In this document: one piece after another, positions 28,220-36,866 of the stretch
Layout of the letters: the number at the start of each line of letters is the position of its first letter
Numbering within the stretch: position 1 is the stretch's first letter
Source of the DNA: Clostridiales bacterium
GTDB lineage: Bacteria > Bacillota > Clostridia > Lachnospirales > WQUN01
Direction: 5' to 3'
NCBI GenBank assembly: GCA_031270945.1
Contig: JAISWZ010000682.1
Coordinates: 1-54,810, forward strand
DNA: 54,810 bases
Position numbers and translations under genes: made by a program
Notes under the pieces: generated by a model
The model's database searches: none
The model's input: the letters and a program-made list of their open reading frames with translations, nothing else
What the model was told of the DNA's origin: nothing

Positions 28220-29485
28220 GTGCAGGACTATGTACGCTACTATTCCATAGCGGTAAACGAATACAATCGCGGCCATTACAATGAGTCGCTGGCGGCGGCA
28301 GACAAGGTTCTGGAAATAGCCAATGCGAATAGCGACAGCAACCATGAGCTTGGGTACCGTTCCAGCTCGCTTGAGGTCAAGGCGCATGCGTATGACGCCT
28401 TGGGCAGGCGCAGGGATGCCATATCCTGCTTGGAGGAAGCCATAGGCATTGACGAGAGAAGAACGGATGCCGATGAAGGGCAGGTCGCCACTTCATGCGT
28501 CAGCCTGGCAATAATTCTTTTGCAGCTAAACGAATCGGAAAAAGCGGTCGCTTACTGCGAGAGGGCAAGGCTCTCCTCTCTAAGGGGAACCCAGCTTACG
28601 GCAAAGCTCTTGAACATGGCGGCTGTGGTATACGGCTCTTCTGCGGTCAACAACTATGAGAAAGCCAAAACGCTCTTGATTAGGGCCAAAAAGATATCAG
28701 AAACAAACAAGGAAGATCCGCCCCATCAGTTGCTGATCTCCATAAGATGGCTTGGGTACATGATCGTCAATGGAGAGGATGACAGCGACAAGGCGCTTGA
28801 GATGTATGAATCCTGCTGGCGCTTGATTGAAAAGCACGGGCAGGATTACCTGGACCAAGAAGAGCTCTACCACTTGGTTTCATTCGCGTCGGCAACGCTG
28901 GGCGACCTTCTGGTGGATGACGAGTTCACTGATGAGCGGGTTGATCGCCACTTGAAATGGCTGACCCGGGGCATCCGGCCTGTGGCGGCGCTTTTGGACA
29001 GAAACGCGGCTGACGCAGCCATGGCTTGCTCCTATCTGGCCGCCATTTACCTCGCATTTGAAACGTCACTGGCCATTGACAAAACCGCAACCATCGAAAG
29101 AGCCAGAACCCTGTTGAAGCTCGTTACGGAAGGCCATATGGATCTTCAAGTCTGCGCCAGCGCCGAATGGCTGCTTGGGTATTTGCACACGCGCACCCCG
29201 AACTGGCCTGACGCCAACGACCTGTCTGCCATGCGTGGCTACAAGCACTTGAGAAGCGCCCTGAAAATCCTTGACGCATCAGGCCAAAACAAGAGCGCCT
29301 TATATGGTGTGGGAAGAGGCCTTGTTGGCGAGGTTCACCTAGCCAAGGGAGATCTCGCAAGGGCGGCCGCCGATTTCAAAGTTGCCGTAAGCATTTTGGA
29401 AGGAACTGCCCATCCCAACAACCAGGCAGTGGATCGCTATCGCAAGCTTTACGCCAAAGCGACCCAGGGCAGGGAAGAGGAATGA
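28220..29485 (+). CDS. TPR-like paralogous family protein, member 1
   Basis: 421 residues. I place the start at GTG 28220, with GGAGGG about 10 bases upstream, since a strong promoter (-10 at 28121-28126) lies inside the longer open frame. The N-terminal half has TPR-type helical repeats, for example ALxxADKVLE near residue 30 and a DAISCLEEAIGIDE repeat. The mid-part shows the family signature ALEMYESCWRLIEKHG. The C-terminal part has the WLLGYLHTRTPNWPDAND block, then a KHLRSALKIL helix and a final YGVGRGLVGEVHLAKGDLARAAADFKVAV repeat. No signal peptide, membrane segment or enzyme motif is visible. TPR folds bind peptides or proteins; the partner is unknown. It heads a row of eight family genes. 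Confidence 0.72.
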   Translation: MQDYVRYYSIAVNEYNRGHYNESLAAADKVLEIANANSDSNHELGYRSSSLEVKAHAYDALGRRRDAISCLEEAIGIDERRTDADEGQVATSCVSLAIILLQLNESEKAVAYCERARLSSLRGTQLTAKLLNMAAVVYGSSAVNNYEKAKTLLIRAKKISETNKEDPPHQLLISIRWLGYMIVNGEDDSDKALEMYESCWRLIEKHGQDYLDQEELYHLVSFASATLGDLLVDDEFTDERVDRHLKWLTRGIRPVAALLDRNAADAAMACSYLAAIYLAFETSLAIDKTATIERARTLLKLVTEGHMDLQVCASAEWLLGYLHTRTPNWPDANDLSAMRGYKHLRSALKILDASGQNKSALYGVGRGLVGEVHLAKGDLARAAADFKVAVSILEGTAHPNNQAVDRYRKLYAKATQGREEE

Positions 29486-29597
29486 GCGATTTTGTTATGG
29501 GAGCTTCTTAGTCGGACAATGATCATCACAAAAGCGCGGCCTTTTTTCATCCCGCGTTCTCTTGGCCGATGGCGAAACCAAGACATTTCAGCGCCAA

Positions 29598-29626
29598 CCC
29601 GCCTGAAGCCAGGCGGGCGCACTTTT
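29598..29626 (+). terminator. Weak terminator-like hairpin between family members 1 and 2
   Basis: CCCGCCT-GAAGCC-AGGCGGG followed by CGCACTTTT. The T run is short, so read-through into the next gene is likely. Confidence 0.45.
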
Positions 29627-29691
29627 AAGAATAGAAAGAAGGCAAAACCATCAACTCTCTTCAGTACGATCTGAATTACTCTTTAGGGGTT

Positions 29692-30897
29692 ATGGCTTAC
29701 CAATCCGGCTCCTATGAGAAAGCGCTGGATTGCGCCAACAAAGCTCTGCAGCACGTTAGCGCTACCCCTGCAAGCGACCGAGAGGCGGCATTCTACATTG
29801 ACGCGATGGTTCTCAAGGGAAACTCGGCGGCAGGGCTTGGACGGCATGGCGACAGCATATCAGCCTTTGATAAGGCTATCAAGCTTGAAGAGAAAAGGGC
29901 TGATTCCGACCCGCTGAAATTTCCGACCATGTGCTTGAACATGGCAACCTCCCTGAAGAAAACCGGCAACATTAACAAGGCGCTCGTTTATGTAGGGAAA
30001 GCCAACATAGACTCATTGAAGGAAGACTCCGAATCAGCCTACTTGATGACCTGCGCCGCATCCATTTACTGGGTGTCCAAAAGCCAACGCAAAGCCAGGA
30101 CATACATGGAAAAAGCCAAAGCGATACTTGACGTGTGCAAGTCGCCAACCCCGGACAATCTTATAGCCACATGCAGAATGCTAGGCGATTACTTGACGGA
30201 CGTAGACAAGGAATACAAGTACGCTCTCAGGGTATTTGAAGACGGATGGGTTGCCGCTGAGAAATATGGGCTGAAAAAGTGTGAGGGCTTGGAACATGTT
30301 ATACTTGCAACGTTTGCGGCTGGCGCGGCAAAGCGGGATTCAGGCAGCCAAAGAGGTCCTGAGCAGTTCAAGTGGCTTCGGCGCGTGGTCATGTCATCTT
30401 CCATAATCATTGACGCTGGCAATATCACAATGGAGCTTGCCAGCAGCTACATCGGATCCATTTTCGAGCTGTTCCAGCACACCTTCTCTATTGATGAATG
30501 CGCGACTATCAAGCGCATAACACGTTGCGCCAAGATTTTTGAGGGCGACCCCAATCCTTTGCCCACCGCTAAAGCGCGTTACGAAGCTGCCCATTTGATG
30601 GTGCAAGACTGCAATTGGCCATCCCCTGATGACCCGGCCTGCAGGAGGACATACAGGTTCTTGAAGAAATCTGTCAGAGGGCTCAAGGAGACGCTTTTGG
30701 ACGACTCCGCATTTTACGGGGCTGGAAGGGGCTATCTTGGCAATTATCACTTGCTTGACGAAAGTTTTGTGGAAGCGGCGGCCGATTTCCAGGAGGCTAT
30801 ATTCATTACGACAGATTTGTTTGGCGAGGAAAGCAATCAAACCAAGCTCTATAAGGAGCTTTTGCGTATGGCTTTATACAGGATAGCAGAAGCGTAA
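29692..30897 (+). CDS. TPR-like paralogous family protein, member 2
   Basis: 401 residues from the first ATG. Homology to member 1 goes on upstream of this ATG for 14 codons (SLQYDLNYSLGV matches DYVRYYSIAV), and AAGAAGG (29636-29642) stands 7 bases before an in-frame ATC at 29650. The ATG at 29692 has only AGGGG two bases away. The true start may therefore be the unusual ATC, or an ATG lost by mutation. Body: a SYEKALDCANKAL repeat, GNINKALVYVGKANIDS (the family KxxIDS motif), YALRVFEDGWVAAEKYG, a variant NWPSPDDPACRRTYRFLKK block and a final YGAGRGYLGNYHL repeat. It is closest to member 1. Followed by a purine-rich tandem repeat and a long hairpin. Confidence 0.7.
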   Translation: MAYQSGSYEKALDCANKALQHVSATPASDREAAFYIDAMVLKGNSAAGLGRHGDSISAFDKAIKLEEKRADSDPLKFPTMCLNMATSLKKTGNINKALVYVGKANIDSLKEDSESAYLMTCAASIYWVSKSQRKARTYMEKAKAILDVCKSPTPDNLIATCRMLGDYLTDVDKEYKYALRVFEDGWVAAEKYGLKKCEGLEHVILATFAAGAAKRDSGSQRGPEQFKWLRRVVMSSSIIIDAGNITMELASSYIGSIFELFQHTFSIDECATIKRITRCAKIFEGDPNPLPTAKARYEAAHLMVQDCNWPSPDDPACRRTYRFLKKSVRGLKETLLDDSAFYGAGRGYLGNYHLLDESFVEAAADFQEAIFITTDLFGEESNQTKLYKELLRMALYRIAEA

Positions 30898-31010
30898 CGG
30901 GAAAAGAAGAGTAGAGGGAAAAAGAAAAATAGAAGGAAAAAGAAGAGTTGCAGGAAAAAGAAGAGTTGCGAGATAAATAAGAGTTGCGAAAAAAATAAAG
31001 CGCTTTTTCG
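30898..31010 (+). repeat. Purine-rich tandem repeat after member 2
   Basis: Five to six loose units of about 17-18 bases, of the type GGAAAAAGAAGAGTTGCA, start just after the stop codon. Confidence 0.7.
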
Positions 31011-31025
31011 TGCCACAAAGAACTG

Positions 31026-31090
31026 AAAGGGCGGATCGAGAAGACAAGGCTTTTCGATCCTTGAGTCAAGCCTTGGGATCCGCCCTTTTC
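31026..31090 (+). terminator. Long-loop hairpin with T run before member 3
   Basis: AAAGGGCGGATC (31026-31037) pairs with GATCCGCCCTTTT (31077-31089), with a loop of about 39 bases that contains a smaller AAGGCTT..CAAGCCTT pairing. It ends 9 bases before the ribosome site of member 3, so it could end the upstream transcript or attenuate the downstream one. Confidence 0.6.
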
Positions 31091-31106
31091 TCATGAGGTG
31101 AAAACT

Positions 31107-32330
31107 ATGTCTGCTGAAAGAGCAATTAAAGGCAAGGAATGTTTTGAGCAAAGCATCGCTCTTTTCACCGCCAGAAAACCCCAAGAGGCAGTGGCGTTGC
31201 TGGAGAAAGGCATGGCGGATTTCGGCGATGATTTTGAGGATTTTACCGAAAGATACATCTATTCCAATTTGCTGCACCACAAGTTCATCTTTCTTTCGAT
31301 CTATGACGGCGATGCCGCAGCAGACGCAGCCAAAGAGTCCCTGAAGTTCGATGAGACTCTGGATTTCATTGACAGCGATGCGCAGGCGCTTGCTTACGCA
31401 AACACAGCCTACAAGCATATTTTTTTGGGCAACATTACCGAGGCTATCAGCATCGCTGACAAGATAGACCTCGATTCTCCCGAAATCAAAGAAAGCGACT
31501 TGGAGTCAAACGTGTACCAGATCTTGTTTGATGTTTACTCAAAATCCCAATATGGCTATGATTTCTCAAGATTCGAAAAGATCGCCAAGGAATTCATCAG
31601 CATTTGCAAAGAGGAAAGAAACGATATAATGCTTCTCGATATTTTCCGGATCATGTCCCAGGAGTATGCTCAGCGAGAGAATGCAACAGCAGCAATAGAC
31701 ATGTGCGAGAAGGGCTGGGAATTGGCGCGGAAGATCGGTTTTGGAAACGTCGATGCCGAAACGCTTTTGAAGCTGTGCTTGGCCGCTATTGCAACCTCTG
31801 AAGGCAGCGCTCTGGTCAAATGGAGCCGCAACACTCTTGAATGCATAAACGCCTTGCTTGATTACACGGATGTTTCAGTGCCTATGGCATCAGCTTACGT
31901 CATCGCCAACATCAACATCTTCAACCGCAAGCCATGCAATGACTTTATAACAATAAACCCATTGAACTTTCTCCCGGTGCTAGAAGGCCCTATCCTTGGC
32001 GCGACTCCGATCTTGGTTGCGCATGGGTACTGGCTTGTCGGCGTTTGGCTCTCCAAGAGCTCTGGCTGGTCTACGTCCAATGGGAGAAAAGCCTTTAGGC
32101 TTCTTAGAAAGGCTTTGAGAATGTTCAAAGATCAGCCAACTATCGACCGCGCCATTCACGCCCATGCAATAGGCCTTATTGCTGACTCTCACTTAGCCAC
32201 GGGACAAGCCGCCTTGGCTGTGGAGGAATTCGCTGAGGCAGAGCGCATCATGTCAGAGGAGTGCGGGAAGGATGACCCTTTGACAAAGCAATACAGGGCT
32301 GGGCTGAAAAAGGCTTTGGCTCAGCAGTAA
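31107..32330 (+). CDS. TPR-like paralogous family protein, member 3
   Basis: 407 residues. The ATG at 31107 has GAGGTG 6-7 bases upstream; an in-frame GTG at 31098 lies inside that site. Family marks: KDIDLDSPEIKESD-type motif (EAISIADKIDLDSPEI), AIDMCEKGWELARKIGFGNVDAETL, then CNDFITINPLNFLPVLE, GYWLVGVWLSKSSGWSTSNGRKAFRLL, and the C-terminal repeat HAHAIGLIADSHLATGQAALAVEEFAEAERIMS ending KQYRAGLKKALAQQ. Members 3 to 8 share this whole C-terminal half and form one subfamily. It starts a run of six genes in one direction with spacers of 86-251 bases and no strong terminator until 39710, so one operon is likely. Confidence 0.75.
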   Translation: MSAERAIKGKECFEQSIALFTARKPQEAVALLEKGMADFGDDFEDFTERYIYSNLLHHKFIFLSIYDGDAAADAAKESLKFDETLDFIDSDAQALAYANTAYKHIFLGNITEAISIADKIDLDSPEIKESDLESNVYQILFDVYSKSQYGYDFSRFEKIAKEFISICKEERNDIMLLDIFRIMSQEYAQRENATAAIDMCEKGWELARKIGFGNVDAETLLKLCLAAIATSEGSALVKWSRNTLECINALLDYTDVSVPMASAYVIANINIFNRKPCNDFITINPLNFLPVLEGPILGATPILVAHGYWLVGVWLSKSSGWSTSNGRKAFRLLRKALRMFKDQPTIDRAIHAHAIGLIADSHLATGQAALAVEEFAEAERIMSEECGKDDPLTKQYRAGLKKALAQQ

Positions 32331-32376
32331 ACCATAAGCCATGACATAAAGCCATGAACATAAAGCGCAAAATAAA

Positions 32377-32404
32377 AGCCATGCCCGCCAAAACAGGCAT
32401 GGCT
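32377..32404. other. Hairpin just before member 4
   Basis: AGCCATGCC (32377-32385) / GGCATGGCT (32396-32404) followed by an A run and then the GAGG ribosome site of member 4. With no T run it is not a plus-strand terminator; it may affect mRNA stability or processing. The AGCCATGACATAA motif is repeated twice just upstream. Confidence 0.5.
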
Positions 32405-32423
32405 AAAAAAAGAGGCAAAAACA

Positions 32424-33725
32424 ATGCTTGAAGAGACAAGAAGCAAGGTGCAACTGCTGCTTAGCCAAAGCCTTGCCTACTACAACTCAGGAAACTTAGG
32501 CGCCGCAATGAGCGCAACGAACAAGGCTCTGTCCTTGCTGAACAAGAACTCAAGCGATTCAGAAGAGCGGCGGTTCTACTCCAATTTCTTGAGCCAGAAG
32601 TATATCTTCATGGATGGAAACTTCGACCCAATAGCCAGAAAAAACGCTGCCGAAGAAGCCGTAGCGTATTATGAAAGCGTGCCAGATTCTGACAGCGTCG
32701 TGCAGCAAGCGGGCAATGACGCAAACATAGCTTACATTCACATCTGTTTAGGAAATATTAACAAAGCAGTCCACTACGCCAACAAAGTCAACATTGACTC
32801 GCCTGAGCTGCGCGGAAGCGACAACGCTCTATCGACATTTTTCATATTGGGCCGCGTATATCAATTTGCCAATGTAGACTTTGATTACGAAAGATTCAGA
32901 AAGATTCTTGATTTTTCCAGAGACAAGCTTGAAGGCAACAAGCTTAGGATGTATTTTCCGCAAAGCAAATTTAAGCCTGTCAGATTCAACAAGGCAAATT
33001 CCGAAATACCCATTTACATCACTAATCTTTTGCAAGTTTACACTCAGCTAAACAAATTGGATTTTATACAATACGGCCAAGCGTCAGACACTCCTTGGTG
33101 CGATAAGGGCTGGTCATTGATTAAGGCTGTCGGGATTGAAAACTGCGAAATAGATTCAGTGTTCTCGATATGCCAAGCGGCGACTATCTTCCCAGAATCC
33201 AAGTCAAGCGACACCCGCAAAAGATGGGGTTTCAACATGCTCGAATGCCTAAAGGCAATGTCAACTCAAGGCAAGCTGACACCGAAAATGGCTGAACATT
33301 ATGTCTCTGCTCAATATCAAGTTTTCTTGGCAGATCCCAGAAACGATTTTTTGGCTTTAGATCCGCTGTTCTTTCTTGAAACGATTGAAACAAGCATTAT
33401 CAACGCGCCTTGGGTTGCGCATGGATACTGGCTTTGCGGCTTTGGGCTGTCGAGAAGCAATGACTGGTCTTCACTCAAAGGCAGAAAGGCCTGCAGGTTG
33501 TTAAGCAAGGCTGTGAGATGGCTTAAGCTTAATGGCGCTGATGACCCAGCTTACGCTCACGCGCTTGGCCTTGTCGCTGACGCTCACTTAGCCCAGGGGC
33601 AAGTCGACTTGGCTATTGAGGAGTTCACTGAGGCGGAGCGCCTTATGTCAAAGCTGGTTGGAAAGGATCATGTTCTTTCAAAGCAGTACCAGGCTGGGCT
33701 GGAAAAGGCCTTGGCTCAGCAGTAA
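32424..33725 (+). CDS. TPR-like paralogous family protein, member 4
   Basis: 433 residues; GAGG lies 8 bases before the ATG. It opens with the subfamily start MLEETR.K.Q.LL.QS. Marks: SLLNKNSSDSEERRFYSNFL, AVHYANKVNIDSPELRGSD, SDTPWCDKGWSLIKAVGIENCEIDSVFSIC, RNDFLALDPLFFLETIE, GYWLCGFGLSRSNDWSSLKGRKACRLLSKAVR, and AHALGLVADAHLAQGQVDLAIEEFTEAERLMS with the tail SKQYQAGLEKALAQQ. It is probably cytosolic and all-helical, and its function is unknown. Its downstream spacer (33726-33811) is nearly the same as the start and end of the spacer after member 5. Confidence 0.75.
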   Translation: MLEETRSKVQLLLSQSLAYYNSGNLGAAMSATNKALSLLNKNSSDSEERRFYSNFLSQKYIFMDGNFDPIARKNAAEEAVAYYESVPDSDSVVQQAGNDANIAYIHICLGNINKAVHYANKVNIDSPELRGSDNALSTFFILGRVYQFANVDFDYERFRKILDFSRDKLEGNKLRMYFPQSKFKPVRFNKANSEIPIYITNLLQVYTQLNKLDFIQYGQASDTPWCDKGWSLIKAVGIENCEIDSVFSICQAATIFPESKSSDTRKRWGFNMLECLKAMSTQGKLTPKMAEHYVSAQYQVFLADPRNDFLALDPLFFLETIETSIINAPWVAHGYWLCGFGLSRSNDWSSLKGRKACRLLSKAVRWLKLNGADDPAYAHALGLVADAHLAQGQVDLAIEEFTEAERLMSKLVGKDHVLSKQYQAGLEKALAQQ

Positions 33726-33811
33726 GCGCATAGGCCCAATTCTCCAGCGTGTCTTTCGATACCACAAAAAATAGCCGCGTTAGCCTGCGATAAATCAAAC
33801 GAGGGATAAAG

Positions 33812-35224
33812 ATGCTTGAAGAGATAAGAATCAAGGCCGAACAGTATTGCGCTCAAAGCATTAACTGCTGCACCGAAGGTAATTATGATATCGCATTGGA
33901 AATGTTGAACGAAGGCCAAGCTTTGCTCAACAAAGACTCGAATGACATAGACGAGCGTCGTCTATACTTTAAATTCTTGGTTGATCGGCATATCACTCTG
34001 GATGAAAGCAATAATCCACCAGACGCAAGAATCGCCGCTAAAGAAGCCATAAATTATTACGAGAAATTTCCAGATGAGGACGATATCCTTGTGCAAGCGG
34101 CACATGATTCGCACGTAGCTCGCATGCATGCCTATTTAGGCAACTTTTCCAAAGCTATCCACTATGCTGACAAGGTTGACATTGACTCTCCCAGAATACA
34201 CACAAGCTACGCGATTTCAATCTTTTGGACTTTATCTCACGCATATCCACGAAATTATATCGGATATGACCATGACAGATTCAAAAAGATTCTTGTTTTT
34301 ATCAAAGACGTTCTCGAAAGTGTTCGATTAAGAATAGATTATAATAACCCTCAAAATATCAAAGATTTCATTCCGCCAAGGTCTACCGAACATAGCGAAG
34401 AAAATTCCGAACACGACTTGGAATTTAGCATTGATAATCTTATGGAAATGTATTATGAACTCGAATCAATAGATTTTGAGCATTCAAGGCTGTCATCAGC
34501 GCTGTCTTGGAGCGAGAAAGGATGGGCATTGTCTCAAGAAGTCGGGCTTGAAAACTGCAATGCTTCACGGCTGCACTCGATATGCTTTAGCGCGTTGACA
34601 TACGGCTCTAAGCTAGATGACAGCGGCATAAAATGGTGCTTCAGAGTCATCGATTGCCTAAAGGCAATGGTAGCTCAAGGCCAGATGTCCCTGATAATGG
34701 CTTTGACGTTTGCCGCAGTTCACAATCAGATTTTCTTGGCAAACCCCAGCAACGATTTCATTCAAATAGATCCCCTAATCTTTCTTGAACCGATAGAAAA
34801 CGCAGCTTCTGCAGATATTTTTTTTGCGGCGCGTGAATACTGGCTTTGCGGCTTTTGGCTATCAAGAAGCAATAGCTGGTCTACGACTAGGGGCAAAAAA
34901 GCCTATAGGTTGTTAAGAAAGGCTTTGAGAGCGCTTACGCTTCAAAACGCTCAAAACGCAGTTTACGCTCACGGCTTGGCCTTGTCGCTGACGCTCACTT
35001 GGCCCAGGGGCAAGTCGACTTGGCTATTGAGGAATTCACGGAGGCGGAGCGCCTCATGTCAAAGTTGCATGGAAAGGATCATGTTCTGTCAAAACAGTAT
35101 CAGGCTGGGCTGGCAAAGGCCTTGGCTCAGCAGTAAGCGCTTATGCCCGATTCTCCAGCGTGTCTTTCGATGCCACAAAAAAATAGCCGCGCTTTTCATT
35201 CAAGCGGTTGGCGCTCACGAGTGA
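33812..35224 (+). CDS. TPR-like paralogous family protein, member 5 (frameshifted C-terminus)
   Basis: The open frame gives 470 residues, but the last 80 or so do not match the family. Near 34971-34976 the sequence reads CACGGCTTGG where members 4, 6 and 7 have CACGCGCTTGG or CACGCCCTTGG. This is a one-base deletion. In the other frame the normal tail (ADAHLAQGQVDLAIEEFTEAERLMS ... KQYQAGLAKALAQQ) goes on to TAA at 35134-35136. Upstream all family marks are normal, for example ALEMLNEGQALLNKD, AIHYADKVDIDSPRI, SWSEKGWALSQEVGLENCNASRLHSIC and YWLCGFWLSRSNSWSTTRGKKAYRLL. It is either a recent pseudogene or a sequencing error. GAGGG lies 6 bases before the ATG. Confidence 0.75.
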   Translation: MLEEIRIKAEQYCAQSINCCTEGNYDIALEMLNEGQALLNKDSNDIDERRLYFKFLVDRHITLDESNNPPDARIAAKEAINYYEKFPDEDDILVQAAHDSHVARMHAYLGNFSKAIHYADKVDIDSPRIHTSYAISIFWTLSHAYPRNYIGYDHDRFKKILVFIKDVLESVRLRIDYNNPQNIKDFIPPRSTEHSEENSEHDLEFSIDNLMEMYYELESIDFEHSRLSSALSWSEKGWALSQEVGLENCNASRLHSICFSALTYGSKLDDSGIKWCFRVIDCLKAMVAQGQMSLIMALTFAAVHNQIFLANPSNDFIQIDPLIFLEPIENAASADIFFAAREYWLCGFWLSRSNSWSTTRGKKAYRLLRKALRALTLQNAQNAVYAHGLALSLTLTWPRGKSTWLLRNSRRRSASCQSCMERIMFCQNSIRLGWQRPWLSSKRLCPILQRVFRCHKKIAALFIQAVGAHE

Positions 35225-35387
35225 AAAAGATGAAGTAATAATTCCTGGTGTTTTCACTCGCAAGAGGAAGGCCGCACCCGGAGACTTTACCGGCTTAAAT
35301 CCCGAAATCCCTAAAGCGGCTCTTGGGATATGCACTAGTTACTTATATCGTGGCGCTAGCCAGCGATAAATCAAACGAGGGATAAAG
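35137..35387. other. Spacer between members 5 and 6 with about 170 extra bases
   Basis: Both ends match the 86-base spacer 33726-33811 (TCCAGCGTGTCTTTCGAT.CC at the left, AGCGATAAATCAAACGAGGG at the right). In between lies an extra segment that contains a GAGTGAAAA..TTTTCACTCGC hairpin (about 35217-35261) and the right half of the TGCATATCCC hairpin element, ending CTTGGGATATGCACTAGTT (about 35323-35341). I see no gene in it. Confidence 0.7.
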
Positions 35388-36734
35388 ATGCTTGAAGAGA
35401 CAAGAATCAAGGCGGAACAACTTTTGGCTCAAAGCTATGACTTCTATCATGCAGAAAAATACGATATCGCATTGTCTTTGTTGAGCAAAGGGCAAGCTTT
35501 GCTCAACAAAGACTCTCATGAATTATACGAGCAACATCTCTACTTCGAATTTTTGAACAATAAATTTATAGTCATGTGCGCTGATATAGTCATGCATGAG
35601 TGCGCTGATAAAGAAAGCAGAAGAAAAGCAGCTGAAGAAGCCACAAAGTATGGCGCGTATTTGCCAGATGTTGATGACGTTCTCACGCAAGGGCCAAATG
35701 ATACAAGCTTAGCTTTAATGCACGCCTATTTGGGCAATTTTCCTAAAGCGATACAGTATGCAAACAAGGTTGACATTGACTCGCCAGAATTACGCGCAAG
35801 CGACAACGCGCTTACCCTATTCATGACTTTGTTTCGCGTGTATGCGCAAATTAAAAGCGGCTACGATATTGACAGATTTAAGAACATTGCCTTTTTTATC
35901 ATAGACATCTTCGAGAGCGTTAGGTTGGTAAAAGGGCATTCCCGAAACCCTCTCAATTTCGTTCAGCCAAGGTCGAGCCAGCTCAGCAAAGCAAATGCCC
36001 AATATGACCTGATATTTTATGTTGATGACCTTCTGGATATTTATCTCAAGCTTGCATCATTGGAGATTAAGCTATCAAGCCCGTTGTCATGCCTGTCTTG
36101 GTGCGGCAAAGCATGGGACTTGGCTCAAGAGGCCGGGTTTGATAGCTGCAATACTGACACTGTGCTCTCATTGTGCATATTCGCGTCGTCATGCGCTCGC
36201 TCTCAGCCAGTTGAATATCTCAGCGAATGGTGCGTCAATATTCTTGGCTGCTTAAAGGCAATGGTGGCTCAAGGCATGATGTCGCTGAAAATGGCTAGCT
36301 CTTATGTTTCTGCTCAAAATGTCGTTTTTTCAGATAACCCCAGCAACGATTTTCTTGTCATAAATCCCCTATTCTTTCTTGATACGATTGAAAACAGCGA
36401 CTATCAAGACAAAGCATACGAGTTACCCTATGAATACTGGCTTTGCGGATTTTGGCTGTCACGGGGCAATAGCTGGTCCACACCCAAGGGAAGAAAAGCC
36501 TATAGGTTGTTAAGCAAGGCTTTGAGGGCGCTTACGCTTCAAAATGCTAAAAACACAGTTTACGCTCACGCCCTTGGCCTTATCGCTGACGCTCATTTAG
36601 CCAAGGGGGAAGTCGACTTGGCTGTTGAGGAATTCACTGAGGCGGAGCGTATTATGTCAAAGCTGCATGGAAAGGATCATGTTCTGTCAAAGCAGTACCA
36701 GGCTGGACTGGAAAAGGCCTTGGCTCAGATGTGA
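35388..36734 (+). CDS. TPR-like paralogous family protein, member 6
   Basis: 448 residues; GAGGG lies 6 bases before the ATG and the 5' leader is the same as that of member 5. Marks: a YDIALSLLSKGQALLNKDS repeat, AIQYANKVDIDSPELRASD, CLSWCGKAWDLAQEAGFDSCNTDTVLSLC, SNDFLVINPLFFLDTIE, YWLCGFWLSRGNSWSTPKGRKAYRLLSKALR and AHALGLIADAHLAKGEVDLAVEEFTEAERIMS with the tail LEKALAQM. Members 5 and 6 look like the most recent duplicates, with shared leader, shared N-terminus and the same ALTLQNA.N.VYAH stretch. A short insert (residues about 65-75, IVMHECADKES) is its main length difference. Confidence 0.75.
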   Translation: MLEETRIKAEQLLAQSYDFYHAEKYDIALSLLSKGQALLNKDSHELYEQHLYFEFLNNKFIVMCADIVMHECADKESRRKAAEEATKYGAYLPDVDDVLTQGPNDTSLALMHAYLGNFPKAIQYANKVDIDSPELRASDNALTLFMTLFRVYAQIKSGYDIDRFKNIAFFIIDIFESVRLVKGHSRNPLNFVQPRSSQLSKANAQYDLIFYVDDLLDIYLKLASLEIKLSSPLSCLSWCGKAWDLAQEAGFDSCNTDTVLSLCIFASSCARSQPVEYLSEWCVNILGCLKAMVAQGMMSLKMASSYVSAQNVVFSDNPSNDFLVINPLFFLDTIENSDYQDKAYELPYEYWLCGFWLSRGNSWSTPKGRKAYRLLSKALRALTLQNAKNTVYAHALGLIADAHLAKGEVDLAVEEFTEAERIMSKLHGKDHVLSKQYQAGLEKALAQM

Positions 36735-36866
36735 TCTCTTTTGTTTACAGACGTTATGCCAGGAGCGCAAGCGCATGTCTCCAAATCATGCCACTTTTCA
36801 GTATAGCGCAAGCCAAAACAACGCTTTACTCGTTGGAAACGAGTATAGAGCAACGAGGTATACGCC

